NCBI GenBank assembly: GCA_965197005.1
Contig: OZ239982.1
Span: 2,356,001-2,420,000, forward strand
DNA length: 64,000 nt
Reading direction: 5' to 3'
Source of the DNA: G965197005 sp965197005
Lineage (GTDB): Bacteria > Pseudomonadota > Gammaproteobacteria > Pseudomonadales > Oceanobacteraceae
Shown: positions 42,233 to 52,129 of the stretch, in pieces
Numbering within the stretch: position 1 is the first letter of the stretch
How the letters are laid out: each line of letters begins with the position of its first letter
Notes under the pieces: model-generated
What the model saw: the letters and a program-made list of their open reading frames with translations, nothing else
Databases searched by the model: none
Told to the model about the DNA's origin: nothing
Made by a program: the position numbers and the translations under genes

Positions 42233-44338
42233 ATGATTGAGACTAAATCAAAGCAGCATTCGTATTTTTTATGGTTGTCAGCATATCCAGCATTACTGAT
42301 TTTATTAACGGTTGTGGTATTAAATACAAGCCATGCACTGCATGCACAAATGTTGCAGTTAGGCGAATATATTTGGCAAGGCTATTTTCAGTTACGCACA
42401 GAGTCCGTTGCGCCCAGTTGTAATCCTAACTTAGACATACAGGCAGAAATACAAAAACGCCTTGCTCAAAGCCAAACGCAAGATGATGTAATGGATTTAT
42501 TTGATGAACCAGAAACCGTTGATGTTGCACAGTTAAAAAATGCGTTAACCGCTTCTAAACAGCGTTGTGTTAAACAACATAAACAGTATCTTCAATTGGT
42601 AGAAAAACAAACGCTTGCGGTTAAAGTATTTAGTCAAATTGAGCATGGTATTGCCAAAATTGGTGAGATAGGCATTAGTACTCAGCGTATTATGTTGGCA
42701 TTGCTGGTTATTATTTGTGGTTTAACGACCATGCTTAAACGCCATCATATTGCCCTAAGACCAGCGCATACAGTGATGGATTATCGGGTTAGCACTTTGG
42801 CTCAATTTATAGCTAGCAGTATTTTGTTGTATTCGGTTTATTCTTTTAAACAGGTGGCTTTTTCTGCAGGCTTAGTGGTGAGTTTAGAGCACCGTATTTT
42901 GCATTATCTATGGATAGCAGGTTTTGCTATCTTGTTTGTGCTTAACCTTTATCAGCTTTTGAATGTGCCTAAAGAGGCGAAAAAAGGCGGTCATTTTTTA
43001 TCCGCTTTATTGTCTATTCCCTTATATGCCACCATGTGTTTAATATCTGGTGGTTTTTTTATTGCCATCAATAACAGTGCAGGCATTGGTATTTATTTAA
43101 ACCAAATGATTGAGCTGTCACAACTGTTTTTAAATGTGGGTCTGTATGTATGGATTGGCATGCTATTTAAACGCACCAAACTTGCCGATGCGGTCTTTAG
43201 TCTGTTTCGTCCTTTTAATTTACCGCCTGAAATATTAGCAATTACAATTGTAGCCTTAGCCGCCGTGCCCACTGCATATACTGGTGCTTCAGGTATTTTT
43301 GTTATTGCAATTGGCGGCTTAATTTATTATGAATTAAGAAAAGCAGGTGCTAGACGACAGTTAGCATTAGCGGCTACAGCTATTTCCGGCTCTTTAGGTG
43401 TGGTTTTACGCCCCTGTTTATTGGTGGTTATTATTGCCGCACTGAATAATGAGGTCACTACGCATCAATTATTTAATTGGGGGGCAAAGGTATTTTTCTT
43501 GAGCATATTGCTATTTACATTATTTGCACTGATGAGCAAGCAAGACAGCTTAAAAATCAAGCTAGATGACAACTGGCAAGCAGGCTTCTTTTCTGCCTTG
43601 CGTATGCTGTTACCTTATGTTGTGTTAATTGCTGTGGTGGTGGCATTATATGGGTTGTTGTTAAATGTGTATCTTGATGAGTTTTTTGCGCCCTTTCTCT
43701 TACCTGTGTTGCTTATTGCCATCTTAAAATATGAAAACTGGCAATATAAGCATCAAGCCGAATCGACCACCCAAACACTCGAAACCAGCGATAATTCAGA
43801 GTTACAAAAGCCGCTATATAACGCTGGTCAAAGTTTGTTCACCACCTTAACCCAAGCAACCACAGAAACAACCGTACATATTGGCGCATTATTATTTTTA
43901 ATGGGGTTATCTGTCAGCATAGGCGGTGTTATAGAGCGTTCAGAAATAATGCTCATGCTGCCTACAGAATTTCATTCTGTATGGTTAACCATGCTGGTTT
44001 TGGTTATTACTTTGGTTGTTATTGGTATGATTATGGATCCATACGGTGCGGTGATTTTAGTCAGTGCCACTATCGCTGGCGTGGCGTATAAAAATGGAAT
44101 TAATCCTGTCCATTTTTGGATGGTAACATTAGTGGCGTTTGAATTAGGCTATTTAAGCCCTCCTGTTGCTTTAAACCATTTGCTCACCAGACAGGTAGTA
44201 GGCGAACAAGAAGTGTCTCTTGCCAACCAAGAAGGACATAACTTTTGGTACCGCCATGAGCGAATATTATTGCCAATTGCGACTATGGGTGTGGCATTAA
44301 TATTGGTCGCTTTTGTGCCTTTATTATGGCAACAATAA
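42233..44338 (+). CDS. TRAP transporter large permease (DctM-like) with extended N-terminus
   Basis: 701 residues with about 14 membrane segments. The C-terminal ~450 residues carry TRAP large-subunit patterns: TAYTGASGIFVIAIGGLIYYELRK, ATAISGSLGVVLRPCLLVVI, and GMIMDPYGAVILVSATIAG followed by the ELGYLSPPVALNH region. The N-terminal ~250 residues hold one membrane segment, a polar helical loop (about 45-135, two Cys), and further segments. They stand where the small DctQ subunit would be. No DctP gene is adjacent, so substrate delivery may depend on the TatT-like lipoprotein or a protein encoded elsewhere. Substrate unknown. Confidence 0.82.
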   Translation: MIETKSKQHSYFLWLSAYPALLILLTVVVLNTSHALHAQMLQLGEYIWQGYFQLRTESVAPSCNPNLDIQAEIQKRLAQSQTQDDVMDLFDEPETVDVAQLKNALTASKQRCVKQHKQYLQLVEKQTLAVKVFSQIEHGIAKIGEIGISTQRIMLALLVIICGLTTMLKRHHIALRPAHTVMDYRVSTLAQFIASSILLYSVYSFKQVAFSAGLVVSLEHRILHYLWIAGFAILFVLNLYQLLNVPKEAKKGGHFLSALLSIPLYATMCLISGGFFIAINNSAGIGIYLNQMIELSQLFLNVGLYVWIGMLFKRTKLADAVFSLFRPFNLPPEILAITIVALAAVPTAYTGASGIFVIAIGGLIYYELRKAGARRQLALAATAISGSLGVVLRPCLLVVIIAALNNEVTTHQLFNWGAKVFFLSILLFTLFALMSKQDSLKIKLDDNWQAGFFSALRMLLPYVVLIAVVVALYGLLLNVYLDEFFAPFLLPVLLIAILKYENWQYKHQAESTTQTLETSDNSELQKPLYNAGQSLFTTLTQATTETTVHIGALLFLMGLSVSIGGVIERSEIMLMLPTEFHSVWLTMLVLVITLVVIGMIMDPYGAVILVSATIAGVAYKNGINPVHFWMVTLVAFELGYLSPPVALNHLLTRQVVGEQEVSLANQEGHNFWYRHERILLPIATMGVALILVAFVPLLWQQ

Positions 44339-44357
44339 GTTTAAAGAGAAACAAAGC

Positions 44358-45311
44358 ATGTTAGCAAAAATACTTTCCATTATGGCAGACGGTCAATTCC
44401 ACTCAGGGCAAGAATTGGCAGCGCATTTAGGCAAAACTCGCTCTTGTGTATGGCAACAGTTTAAAAAACTGGAGCAACTTGAGGTCGTGTTTTCATCTGT
44501 ACGAGGGCGAGGTTATCGACTACAAGAACCAATTGAATTGCTGCAGCTAAGCTACTTGCAACAACAATTAAAAGAAAAGTTAGATAAGCTCGACGTTTTA
44601 TTTAGTATTGATTCGACTAACCGCTACTTATCTGCCCAAGCAGAAACCTATTTAGGTCAGCAATATGCAGTTTTTGCAGAAATGCAAACGGCAGGCAAAG
44701 GTCGTCGTGGTCGTCATTGGGTAAGCCCTTTTGGTAAAAATATTTATTTATCCGTGCTTACAACTCTTCGTAACGACATTAGCGAACTCAGTGGCTTTAG
44801 TCTATTAATGGCAATGGCAGTAGAGCAGGCTTTAAGTAATCTTGGGGTTACAGGTGTGCGCCTAAAATGGCCTAACGATGTGTATTTACACAATAAAAAA
44901 CTCGCCGGTATTTTATTGGAAATTAGCGGAGAATACGCCAGTCATTGTCAGTTGGTTATAGGTCTTGGCTTAAATTTCTCGATGTCCAAAAATCAGCCTA
45001 ATATTGAGCAAAGTTGGAGCGCACTACAACACTATTATCCAGACTTAACTCGCAATCAACTTGCCAGTGAATTGCTTAATTGCGTACTGGCAATGATAAA
45101 ATCTTTTCGTACCTCAGGTTTTGGTCCTTGGCAACAAGTATGGAATGAGAAAGACATCTTTTTTAATCAACCTGTACAGGTTTTATATCCACAAAAAACC
45201 CTAGTTGGTATTTGTCAGGGTGTTAATGAACGTGGCGAACTACAAGTTAAAACAGAAACGGGTATACAATCAATTAGTGGCGGCGAGGTCAGTTTACGTG
45301 CTTCTGATTGA
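44358..45311 (+). CDS. birA: Biotin--protein ligase and biotin operon repressor
   Basis: Attaches biotin to acetyl-CoA carboxylase and represses biotin genes. 317 residues: N-terminal winged helix (about 1-65: DGQFHSGQELAAHLGKTRSCVWQQFKKL), the central ligase domain with GKGRRGRHWVSPFGKNIYLSV (biotinyl-AMP loop), LKWPNDVY and KLAGILLE, and a C-terminal SH3-like domain. So both functions are kept. The start has a weak RBS. Its end overlaps coaX by 14 nt. Confidence 0.95.
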   Translation: MLAKILSIMADGQFHSGQELAAHLGKTRSCVWQQFKKLEQLEVVFSSVRGRGYRLQEPIELLQLSYLQQQLKEKLDKLDVLFSIDSTNRYLSAQAETYLGQQYAVFAEMQTAGKGRRGRHWVSPFGKNIYLSVLTTLRNDISELSGFSLLMAMAVEQALSNLGVTGVRLKWPNDVYLHNKKLAGILLEISGEYASHCQLVIGLGLNFSMSKNQPNIEQSWSALQHYYPDLTRNQLASELLNCVLAMIKSFRTSGFGPWQQVWNEKDIFFNQPVQVLYPQKTLVGICQGVNERGELQVKTETGIQSISGGEVSLRASD

Positions 45312-45999
45312 TATGGGAAATAGCTGTATAAAATGGTGTCTGCAAGAAAATGCACAAACCACTTACGGCACACTTAATTATACACAACTACAGCCCACCA
45401 CCTTTGCACACTTACAAGCACATACATGTATGCTGGCATCTGTTGTAGGCAAAGAACCTATTTTACCAGCCATTAAACATTTTAAAACACTCACTTGGTT
45501 GCTCACACCTCAACCTGATAGCGCATTATTTAAGCATTGTTACCAGCATATTGAACGCTTAGGTGTAGACCGTTGGTTAAATATGCTCGCCTCCCGAGCA
45601 TTACAATCAAGCATACGCCCAACCATTGTTGTCAGTGCAGGCACGGCTTTAACCATAGATATATTTAGTGAACATAATCAACATCAAGGTGGTTGGATTT
45701 TGCCAGGTTTTCGCAGTGGTCAACAATGCCTATTTAATAACACCGAAAATATCAACCCTTATACTGATGAGCAATTAAATGCCCCCTATCAAGTACAAGC
45801 AGGTTGTTCTACCACCGAAGCCGTTACCTCTGGCGCATATAGAATGCCAATTGCGCTTGTTCAATCCGTATGTAAGGATTATCCTAAACACCAACTATTT
45901 ATTACAGGGGGCAATGGCGATTGGTTAGCCAAGCAATTAAATGTGCCCTATTATCCAAACTTAATTTTTGCAGGAATGAATGCCCTATGCGTAAGCTAG
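45298..45999 (+). CDS. coaX: Type III pantothenate kinase
   Basis: Phosphorylates pantothenate in CoA synthesis. 233 residues of the ASKHA fold: LLIDMGNSCIKW (phosphate 1 motif), GVDRWLNMLASRAL, and VSAGTALTIDIF with GGWILPGF. The GTG at 45298 starts the conserved LLIDMGN directly and has GAGGT 8 nt upstream; it lies inside the birA end. The length equals gammaproteobacterial CoaX. The birA-coaX-SPOR order is common in the class. Confidence 0.93.
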   Translation: MLLIDMGNSCIKWCLQENAQTTYGTLNYTQLQPTTFAHLQAHTCMLASVVGKEPILPAIKHFKTLTWLLTPQPDSALFKHCYQHIERLGVDRWLNMLASRALQSSIRPTIVVSAGTALTIDIFSEHNQHQGGWILPGFRSGQQCLFNNTENINPYTDEQLNAPYQVQAGCSTTEAVTSGAYRMPIALVQSVCKDYPKHQLFITGGNGDWLAKQLNVPYYPNLIFAGMNALCVS

Positions 46000-46751
46000 T
46001 TGTATTACTTATTTTATTAAATGCCGCCCTTTTTGCTTGGTTTTATTATCAACAACAAACAGCACCTCAAGTCACGCCCGTACCGCTACTTGACCCAAGT
46101 GAAGGACAAACACTGATACTGAAAAATGAGCCTAACAACCTCAACGCCACACAAGATAAGACAACAGGCGAGCCCCAACTCCCTACCACCAGCGCAGCAA
46201 CCGCACAAACCAAACAAGCAGCTGAGGCTAAACAAGCACCCAAAGTTAAACAGGCAGCAGCAGCGCAACAAGCTCAAACTGTAGTGATGCGCTGTTATCG
46301 CAGCACCCCTTTTACTGAGCAGATTGATGCCAAGCACCTTGCCGCTAAAATTAAAAAACTGGGATACCAAGCGAGTATTGAAAGCAGCAAAGGCAAAACC
46401 AATTTATTAACTAAATATTGGATTTACGTCCCCAATCAAGGCAACAAACAGCAGATGCAAAAAATACAATCTCAGCTAAAAAAACATGGCTTTGATACTT
46501 TTTTAATTAGCAAAGGTAAGTTATCAGGTGGTATTTCTTTAGGTATTTATCGCAGTAAAAAATCAGTCGAAAGCCTTGAAAAAGATGTTAATAAACTAAG
46601 CATTCCTGTGACTGTAGATTTAATTGATGGCAGCCGAGATCAGTACCGAGTTATCTTCTTTACACCTAGCTTACCAAACAATCAGTTACTTGATCAGTTG
46701 CAAGAAAATAATCAAAATATCCGCTGGCGGCGTACTCAATGCCCTTTATAA
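45987..46751 (+). CDS. SPOR-domain membrane protein
   Basis: 254 residues: a single N-terminal membrane helix (KLVVLLILLNAALFAWFYY), a periplasmic linker with an Ala/Lys/Gln-rich low-complexity stretch (about 70-95), then a SPOR-like domain (about 100-185: KIKKLGYQASIES, GGISLGIYRSKKSVE). SPOR domains bind denuded peptidoglycan at division sites. The start overlaps coaX by 13 nt. Specific role unknown. Confidence 0.82.
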   Translation: MRKLVVLLILLNAALFAWFYYQQQTAPQVTPVPLLDPSEGQTLILKNEPNNLNATQDKTTGEPQLPTTSAATAQTKQAAEAKQAPKVKQAAAAQQAQTVVMRCYRSTPFTEQIDAKHLAAKIKKLGYQASIESSKGKTNLLTKYWIYVPNQGNKQQMQKIQSQLKKHGFDTFLISKGKLSGGISLGIYRSKKSVESLEKDVNKLSIPVTVDLIDGSRDQYRVIFFTPSLPNNQLLDQLQENNQNIRWRRTQCPL

Positions 46752-46781
46752 ACCTAATATCATTTTAATAACGAGATTTTT

Positions 46782-47513
46782 ATGCAAGCAAACAACAATA
46801 TGGGTTGGCAATTTTTTATAGAGGGGGCGGGCTTAATATTTTCTGCCCCCTATCGCTTTTATGTGCTGATACCTATCTTACTTAATATGCTGCTATTGTC
46901 TGCTTTAAGCTATTACGGTGTGATGACCCTTGATAAATTATTGGGCGATTTCTCTAACTGGCTACCTGAATTTTTGCGCTGGCTATATTTTATTTTAATG
47001 CCCTTGGCCGTTATCAGCTTTTTAATTGTTATTTCCTTATTTTTTACCTTTTTTTTAAGTTTGCTGGCAAGTCCCTTTAATGGTTTTCTATGCGAACGAG
47101 TAGAGAGAGAAATGGGTTTGCCTGCGGTTGAAGAATCCTTATCCTCTGTTTTGGCTAGAGTGCTGCCTAGGGAATTTGCTAAACTTTGGTATATTTTACC
47201 TCGTTATATTGGCTTATTATTATTAAGTTTTGTACCCGTTTTAAATCTAGTTGCTCCTCTTTTATGGTTCTGGTTTGGTGGTTGGTTAATGGCATTTCAA
47301 TATTTAGATTATTCCTTTGATAGCCATCAAAAAAGCATTAAAGAATTAAGGGCTGCCATGTTACAACAACGTGTTAGTGTGGTGTCCTTTGGAATTCCTG
47401 TTTTATTGTTAATGAGTATACCCGTGGTCAATTGGTTTATCATGCCAGCGGCGGTTATCGGCGCAACCCGTTATCGTGTAATGCGTATGCCATTTAACAA
47501 TCTATTACAGTGA
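46782..47513 (+). CDS. cysZ: CysZ/EI24-family sulfate permease
   Basis: 243 residues with four long hydrophobic segments and the CysZ pattern: FIEGAGLIFSAPYRFYVLIPILLN at the start, LLASPFNGFLCERVER in the middle, and WFGGWLMAFQYLDYSFDSH later. E. coli CysZ (253 residues) takes up sulfate and sulfite. The 3-prime end overlaps convergent cpdA by 9 nt. Confidence 0.85.
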   Translation: MQANNNMGWQFFIEGAGLIFSAPYRFYVLIPILLNMLLLSALSYYGVMTLDKLLGDFSNWLPEFLRWLYFILMPLAVISFLIVISLFFTFFLSLLASPFNGFLCERVEREMGLPAVEESLSSVLARVLPREFAKLWYILPRYIGLLLLSFVPVLNLVAPLLWFWFGGWLMAFQYLDYSFDSHQKSIKELRAAMLQQRVSVVSFGIPVLLLMSIPVVNWFIMPAAVIGATRYRVMRMPFNNLLQ

Positions 47514-48245
47514 TAAATTATGGGTATTAAGTTGCCCATTTTGATAATGATGCAGTAAAAATTGCGCCCCTTCTTGCATACCAAAATCATTTTGGCTGAG
47601 ACTTAAATTCAACGCAATAGGGGCAGATAAAGCAGGGCATACACTCAAAATACTGTCCGCAAATGACGTATGTAAACTGCGATGTAAATGACCACAGCAA
47701 AGGCGTATAACTTGCGGATTATTAAGAATAATATCAGCTAACGCATGGTGATTTTCAAGTTTAATCTTATCCATAAAATCAACCCCTGAGTTAATGGGTG
47801 GGTGGTGCAACATAACCAATGTTGGCTTATCTGGATACTGCTGTAATTTTTGTTGCAAAAAATCAAGGGTTTCCTCGCTTAAAAAACCACTGGCTTGCCC
47901 TTCTTGCAAACTGTCTAGCCCAATTAAATTAAGCGCGTAAGTATCTACTAACCAATTATAATAATTGCCATTTAAAGAAGGCGAAACAGTCGCCGAATGT
48001 ATCGCATTAGTGCGTAAATCATGGTTACCCAGTACCCAAAAATAGGGCATATTCAACCGTGCTAAAACATCAAATAATTGCCGATAAGATGGGCTATCGC
48101 CCTTATCCGTTAAATCTCCGCTTAATAGCAAGGCATCAACCTTAGGCTGCCATTGATTAAGCTGTCCTACCAACTGAGTTAAACGCTGTAACCTAATCGG
48201 TTCTTGAGAGCAAATATGCAAATCACTAACCTGAGCAAATAACAT
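47505..48245 (-). CDS. cpdA: Metallophosphoesterase, CpdA/Icc-like
   Basis: 246 residues of the calcineurin-like fold: QVSDLH, LLLSGDLTDKG, VLGNHD, LVMLHHPPINSG and CCGHLHRS, the full set of metal ligands. Fits 3,5-cyclic-AMP phosphodiesterase of the Icc/CpdA type. Other phosphodiester substrates cannot be excluded. It is 9 nt downstream of the lipid kinase gene, so probably an operon. Confidence 0.87.
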   Translation of the reverse strand: MLFAQVSDLHICSQEPIRLQRLTQLVGQLNQWQPKVDALLLSGDLTDKGDSPSYRQLFDVLARLNMPYFWVLGNHDLRTNAIHSATVSPSLNGNYYNWLVDTYALNLIGLDSLQEGQASGFLSEETLDFLQQKLQQYPDKPTLVMLHHPPINSGVDFMDKIKLENHHALADIILNNPQVIRLCCGHLHRSLHTSFADSILSVCPALSAPIALNLSLSQNDFGMQEGAQFLLHHYQNGQLNTHNLSL

Positions 48246-48254
48246 ATTGTGTAC

Positions 48255-49154
48255 TTAATTTTCAGGTGGATTAACTAATACAGAAACGCTTTGCGTATCT
48301 AACTCAATATCTATAGGTAACTGCGAAAAAACATCGCCATCGGCTTGTAAGACACTGGCAATGCGCTCTTTTTCAGGGCTTAATTGGCTATCAATTAAGC
48401 TGGCATGCAGTTTAGAAAAAGGCAAAGATAGCACGCCTTCTACCTGCTCCATACGACCTAATAGCATGGCGAATAATGCTTTTAAAAAAAATCCACGCCC
48501 CGGCTTTTGAAATAACAGAATATAAAGTTGAGGAACAAGCAACTGTGCTTTATTGCTTAAAGTAAAACTTCCTCCATAGTATCTGGCATGCGTAATTACC
48601 GCAGAATAACTTTGATATTCTTTGCCATCGAGCTGGACTTGATAGCGGTGCTGTCCATAACGCAATGCCTGCACCAACATAGAAACCACATATGCCATTT
48701 TACCTGTCCAATGCTTTAACTTAAGATTAACCTGATCGACCACCCAAGCATCAAAACCTAAGCCCACCCACATACAAAAATTTTCTCCATTAGCACGTCC
48801 AAATTGCACTGGCACACTATAATTTTGCATAATTAAATCTGCCATTTCATCGGCATTATGTGGTAGTTTAAGCTCATAGGACATCACATTTGCCGTACCA
48901 GTTGCAAAAATTGCCAATTTACTGCTGGCATGCAATCCATTTACCACCTCTCGCACCGTACCATCGCCCCCTACTACAACTACAATATTTGCAGGATTGG
49001 TTTGTGCGCGTAAAAATTCAGTGGCATCGCCTGCCCGTTTGGTGGCATAAACATCTACCGTCAATTTGCGCTGTTTTAAAGCAGCAACTAACGCCTGTAA
49101 GCGTGCTTTATTTTTATTGCCAGCCGCTGGATTATGGATTATTAGAATACTCAT
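48255..49154 (-). CDS. Diacylglycerol kinase-family (YegS-type) lipid kinase
   Basis: 299 residues: IIHNPAAGNKNK at the N-terminus, nucleotide loop VVVVGGDGTVREVVNGL (about 58-74), and ATGTANVMSYEL. C-terminal beta domain with QADGDVF near the end. The family phosphorylates diacylglycerol or related lipids. Substrate not determined here. Confidence 0.88.
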   Translation of the reverse strand: MSILIIHNPAAGNKNKARLQALVAALKQRKLTVDVYATKRAGDATEFLRAQTNPANIVVVVGGDGTVREVVNGLHASSKLAIFATGTANVMSYELKLPHNADEMADLIMQNYSVPVQFGRANGENFCMWVGLGFDAWVVDQVNLKLKHWTGKMAYVVSMLVQALRYGQHRYQVQLDGKEYQSYSAVITHARYYGGSFTLSNKAQLLVPQLYILLFQKPGRGFFLKALFAMLLGRMEQVEGVLSLPFSKLHASLIDSQLSPEKERIASVLQADGDVFSQLPIDIELDTQSVSVLVNPPEN

Positions 49155-49356
49155 GGGCTACTCAATCATCAAAAAAAGGCATTATGCCATGCAATACAAG
49201 GCTTTGCATTAATTCAACTACAGGCTAGGTATTTTTAGCTTTTTAGGTTTTTATCATGCTAAGATAACGATACCATTAGTTAATTTATAAACTAAACAGA
49301 TACCTTAATTTAATATTAGAACCAGTGACAAAAACAACAATATTTAAGGACTTAAT

Positions 49357-51321
49357 ATGCAACAAAATACTGCTCTTATCCGCTCTTATGCCGAGATAGA
49401 AGAAATAGAACAACAAGAGTTTACCTTAGAATTTCAAAGTACCTATGACATTTTTGCTCAAAGTGCACAAAAATTTGCCCAAGCCCCTGCTCTATCTTTA
49501 ATGCTACAGGCCACTAATTTTAAGTGTCTACAAACATTTAATTATCAACAGTTATTTGCTCATATTACCCAAACTGCCAATTTATTTTATCGACTGGGAG
49601 TTAAAAAAGACACGGTCATCGCACTCATTTTACCTAACTTAGCACAAACACACTTTTGTTTATGGGGCGCAGAAGCAGTAGGCATTGTTATGCCCATTAA
49701 CCCATTATTAGAGCCTGAGGCATTAATAGGGCTATTAAGTGAAGCAAAAGCAGAAATTATTGTGACCTTAGCGCCATTTCCTAAAATCGACTTATGGCAA
49801 AAAGTAGCACAAATATTACCTGAGCTACCCGATTTACGACATTTATTATTAGTTGATTTAGCGCATCAAGTGATGGGCATTAAAGGCAATATTGCAAAAC
49901 TTTTACAAAAAAAGCATGAATTTAGCTTATATGGCTACAAAGGGCTTAAACGCAGTATACCCGCACACATACAAACACACCGTTATACACAGGCATTAGC
50001 ACAAGAAAATGCCAACGAGTTAAATTTTCAACCTGCTTTTAATGCTCAAAATAAGTCCTCTTTCTTTTGTACAGGTGGGACAACAGGGCTGCCCAAAATT
50101 GCCATGCGTACCCATGCTAATGAAATCAGCAACTGCCAACAAATTCGTAATATGTTTGGCGCACAAACCATTCACAAAAATACAACCGTACTTTGTGGTC
50201 TGCCTTTATTTCATGTAAACCCTGTACTAGCAACAGGCTTATATCCTTTTATGCAAGGTGCGCATGTTATCTTAGCCAGCCCTCAAGGATTTAGAGGCGA
50301 GGGTGTGATTAGCCATTTTTGGAAAATTGTAGAAACCCACAAAATCAACTTTTTTGCCGCAGTACCAACGGTTTATTCTGCACTATTAAACAACCCTGCT
50401 AAACCACAAAATGTAAGCAGTTTAGAATTTGGTATCTGTGGTGCTGCCCCTATGCCAGTGCAAGTATTTAAAGATTTTGAAGCACTCACAGGGATTAAAA
50501 TTTTAGAAGGTTATGGACTCACAGAGGCAACTTGCGTAAGCAGTGTGAACCCACCGCATGGACAGCGTAAAATTGGCTCTATTGGCATGCGCTTACCTGC
50601 ACAAAAAATGCAGGTAGTCACACCTTTGTTTAATACCGAGAAACAATCTACAACCTTTGAAATCTGTAAACCAAACTGCAAAGGACTATTGGTTATTCAA
50701 GGCGATAACGTTTTTTCAGGCTATAAAATTGACGCACAAAATAAACAACTGTGGCTTATAGATGAACAAGGTCAACGTTGGCTTAACACTGGCGATTTGG
50801 CCTATCAAGATGAAGATGGCTATTTTTACCTAACAGGCAGAGAAAAAGAAATGATTATTCGTGGCGGGCATAATATTGACCCAAAATCCATTGAAGAGGT
50901 CATGTACACCCACCCGCAGGTTGCATTTGCCGCCGCCATTGGTAAACCCGACTCCTATGCAGGCGAGTTACCTATTTTATATATAGAACCTAAAGCCAAT
51001 GCCAATATCAGCCAAATTGAATTGGAGCATTTTGCGGCACAGCATATCAGTGAACAAGCTGCCATTCCTAAAGAAGTTCACCTAATTAACAGCATGCCCC
51101 TAACAACAGTGGGCAAAGTGTATAAGCCTGAACTTAAAAAACAAGCCATTATTGCAAGCTTTTCTGCCGCCCTTGATACGGCACAAATTAAAGCAGAGGT
51201 GCGTGTTGAACAAGACCCTGTATACGGCTTAGTAACACAGGTTGAAGTAGCCGATAAACAACAACTAGGACAGGCCAATAATACACTAGGCGTTTTTGCT
51301 ATACGCTATAATATTTATTAG
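49357..51321 (+). CDS. Acyl-CoA synthetase (AMP-forming)
   Basis: 654 residues. Activates a carboxylic acid to its CoA ester through an acyl-AMP. Visible: P-loop FFCTGGTTGLPK (about 234-245), HVNPV core, the substrate and A5-like EGYGLTEATCV, NTGDLAYQDEDGYFYLTGREKE (A7/A8) and the A10 Lys in TVGKVYKPEL near 588. The C-terminal 60 residues extend past the usual end. Probably a fatty-acyl or aryl-acyl substrate; the exact one is unclear. Monocistronic. Confidence 0.88.
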   Translation: MQQNTALIRSYAEIEEIEQQEFTLEFQSTYDIFAQSAQKFAQAPALSLMLQATNFKCLQTFNYQQLFAHITQTANLFYRLGVKKDTVIALILPNLAQTHFCLWGAEAVGIVMPINPLLEPEALIGLLSEAKAEIIVTLAPFPKIDLWQKVAQILPELPDLRHLLLVDLAHQVMGIKGNIAKLLQKKHEFSLYGYKGLKRSIPAHIQTHRYTQALAQENANELNFQPAFNAQNKSSFFCTGGTTGLPKIAMRTHANEISNCQQIRNMFGAQTIHKNTTVLCGLPLFHVNPVLATGLYPFMQGAHVILASPQGFRGEGVISHFWKIVETHKINFFAAVPTVYSALLNNPAKPQNVSSLEFGICGAAPMPVQVFKDFEALTGIKILEGYGLTEATCVSSVNPPHGQRKIGSIGMRLPAQKMQVVTPLFNTEKQSTTFEICKPNCKGLLVIQGDNVFSGYKIDAQNKQLWLIDEQGQRWLNTGDLAYQDEDGYFYLTGREKEMIIRGGHNIDPKSIEEVMYTHPQVAFAAAIGKPDSYAGELPILYIEPKANANISQIELEHFAAQHISEQAAIPKEVHLINSMPLTTVGKVYKPELKKQAIIASFSAALDTAQIKAEVRVEQDPVYGLVTQVEVADKQQLGQANNTLGVFAIRYNIY

Positions 51322-51419
51322 ATAAAACATAAACTTACAAACAAGCATCAATACTAAACAGACGCACGTTTATTTTTTTGAAAAAATAAACCCTAAATTT
51401 AATTAGTGATAAGGTTTGT

Positions 51420-52055
51420 ATGAAAAATTTTGTATTTCTAATGCTAGTAAATAGCAGTTGTATGCTTATGTTTAATAATGCTTATAGTGCCAATGATGCA
51501 GTTTTATTGGGTGCTGATTACACCTATTTAAGCTATAAGATAAAGGGGCAAGTTAGCTCCTTTCAAAATCTAGCAAGCACATCTGCAAAAGCACAAAGAG
51601 ACAAGGTTAAATTACACGCTGCAACGGTTTCTTTGGGTTATAAAATAAGCAAGCCAGACTACTACCTAATCCCAGAGATTAGCTTTGGTAAAGGCGTAAA
51701 AAAAGACACCATAGCAGCCACTGGAACATATTCCCCTTTATTTGGTGCAGAGCAAAAACTTAATTTAAAATTGCAATTTGAACTAGAACAACTAATCAGC
51801 CTCGCGATAAAAACAGGCTGGCAAGCCACTGATGATTTTGCTATCACTTTTATCAGCTCTTATAGCCATGCAAAAATTAAAAAAAGCATACGAGACACTT
51901 CTTCTGCCAGTGAGCATAAAAGCAATGAAGCAATCAATCTATTTGGGATAGGCGTAGGCTTCAATTATGAAATAATAAATAATCTATCAGTGCAGGCAAG
52001 TTATGAGCTTAAAGGAGAAGAAAGTATCAGTGCAGGCATACGCTACGCATTTTAG
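51420..52055 (+). CDS. Small outer-membrane beta-barrel protein
   Basis: 211 residues: Sec signal ending NAYS (about residue 20), then alternating aromatic/polar strands typical of a small 8-10 strand barrel, ending in SAGIRYAF with a C-terminal Phe, the OMP sorting signal. No cavity or ligand motif seen. It follows the acyl-CoA synthetase by 98 nt on the same strand, ahead of a terminator. Function unknown. Confidence 0.78.
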   Translation: MKNFVFLMLVNSSCMLMFNNAYSANDAVLLGADYTYLSYKIKGQVSSFQNLASTSAKAQRDKVKLHAATVSLGYKISKPDYYLIPEISFGKGVKKDTIAATGTYSPLFGAEQKLNLKLQFELEQLISLAIKTGWQATDDFAITFISSYSHAKIKKSIRDTSSASEHKSNEAINLFGIGVGFNYEIINNLSVQASYELKGEESISAGIRYAF

Positions 52056-52084
52056 TTAAGCCTAAATACATATAAAAAATTCAT

Positions 52085-52114
52085 AAAAAAAGGCGCAAAA
52101 CTGCCCCTTTTTTT
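52085..52114 (+). terminator. Bidirectional terminator
   Basis: A-run, GGCGC, loop, GCCCC, T-run (one mismatch in the stem) between the convergent barrel and TRL genes; A and T tracts of seven each. Confidence 0.72.
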
Positions 52115-52129
52115 ATATAGCCGCTGTGA

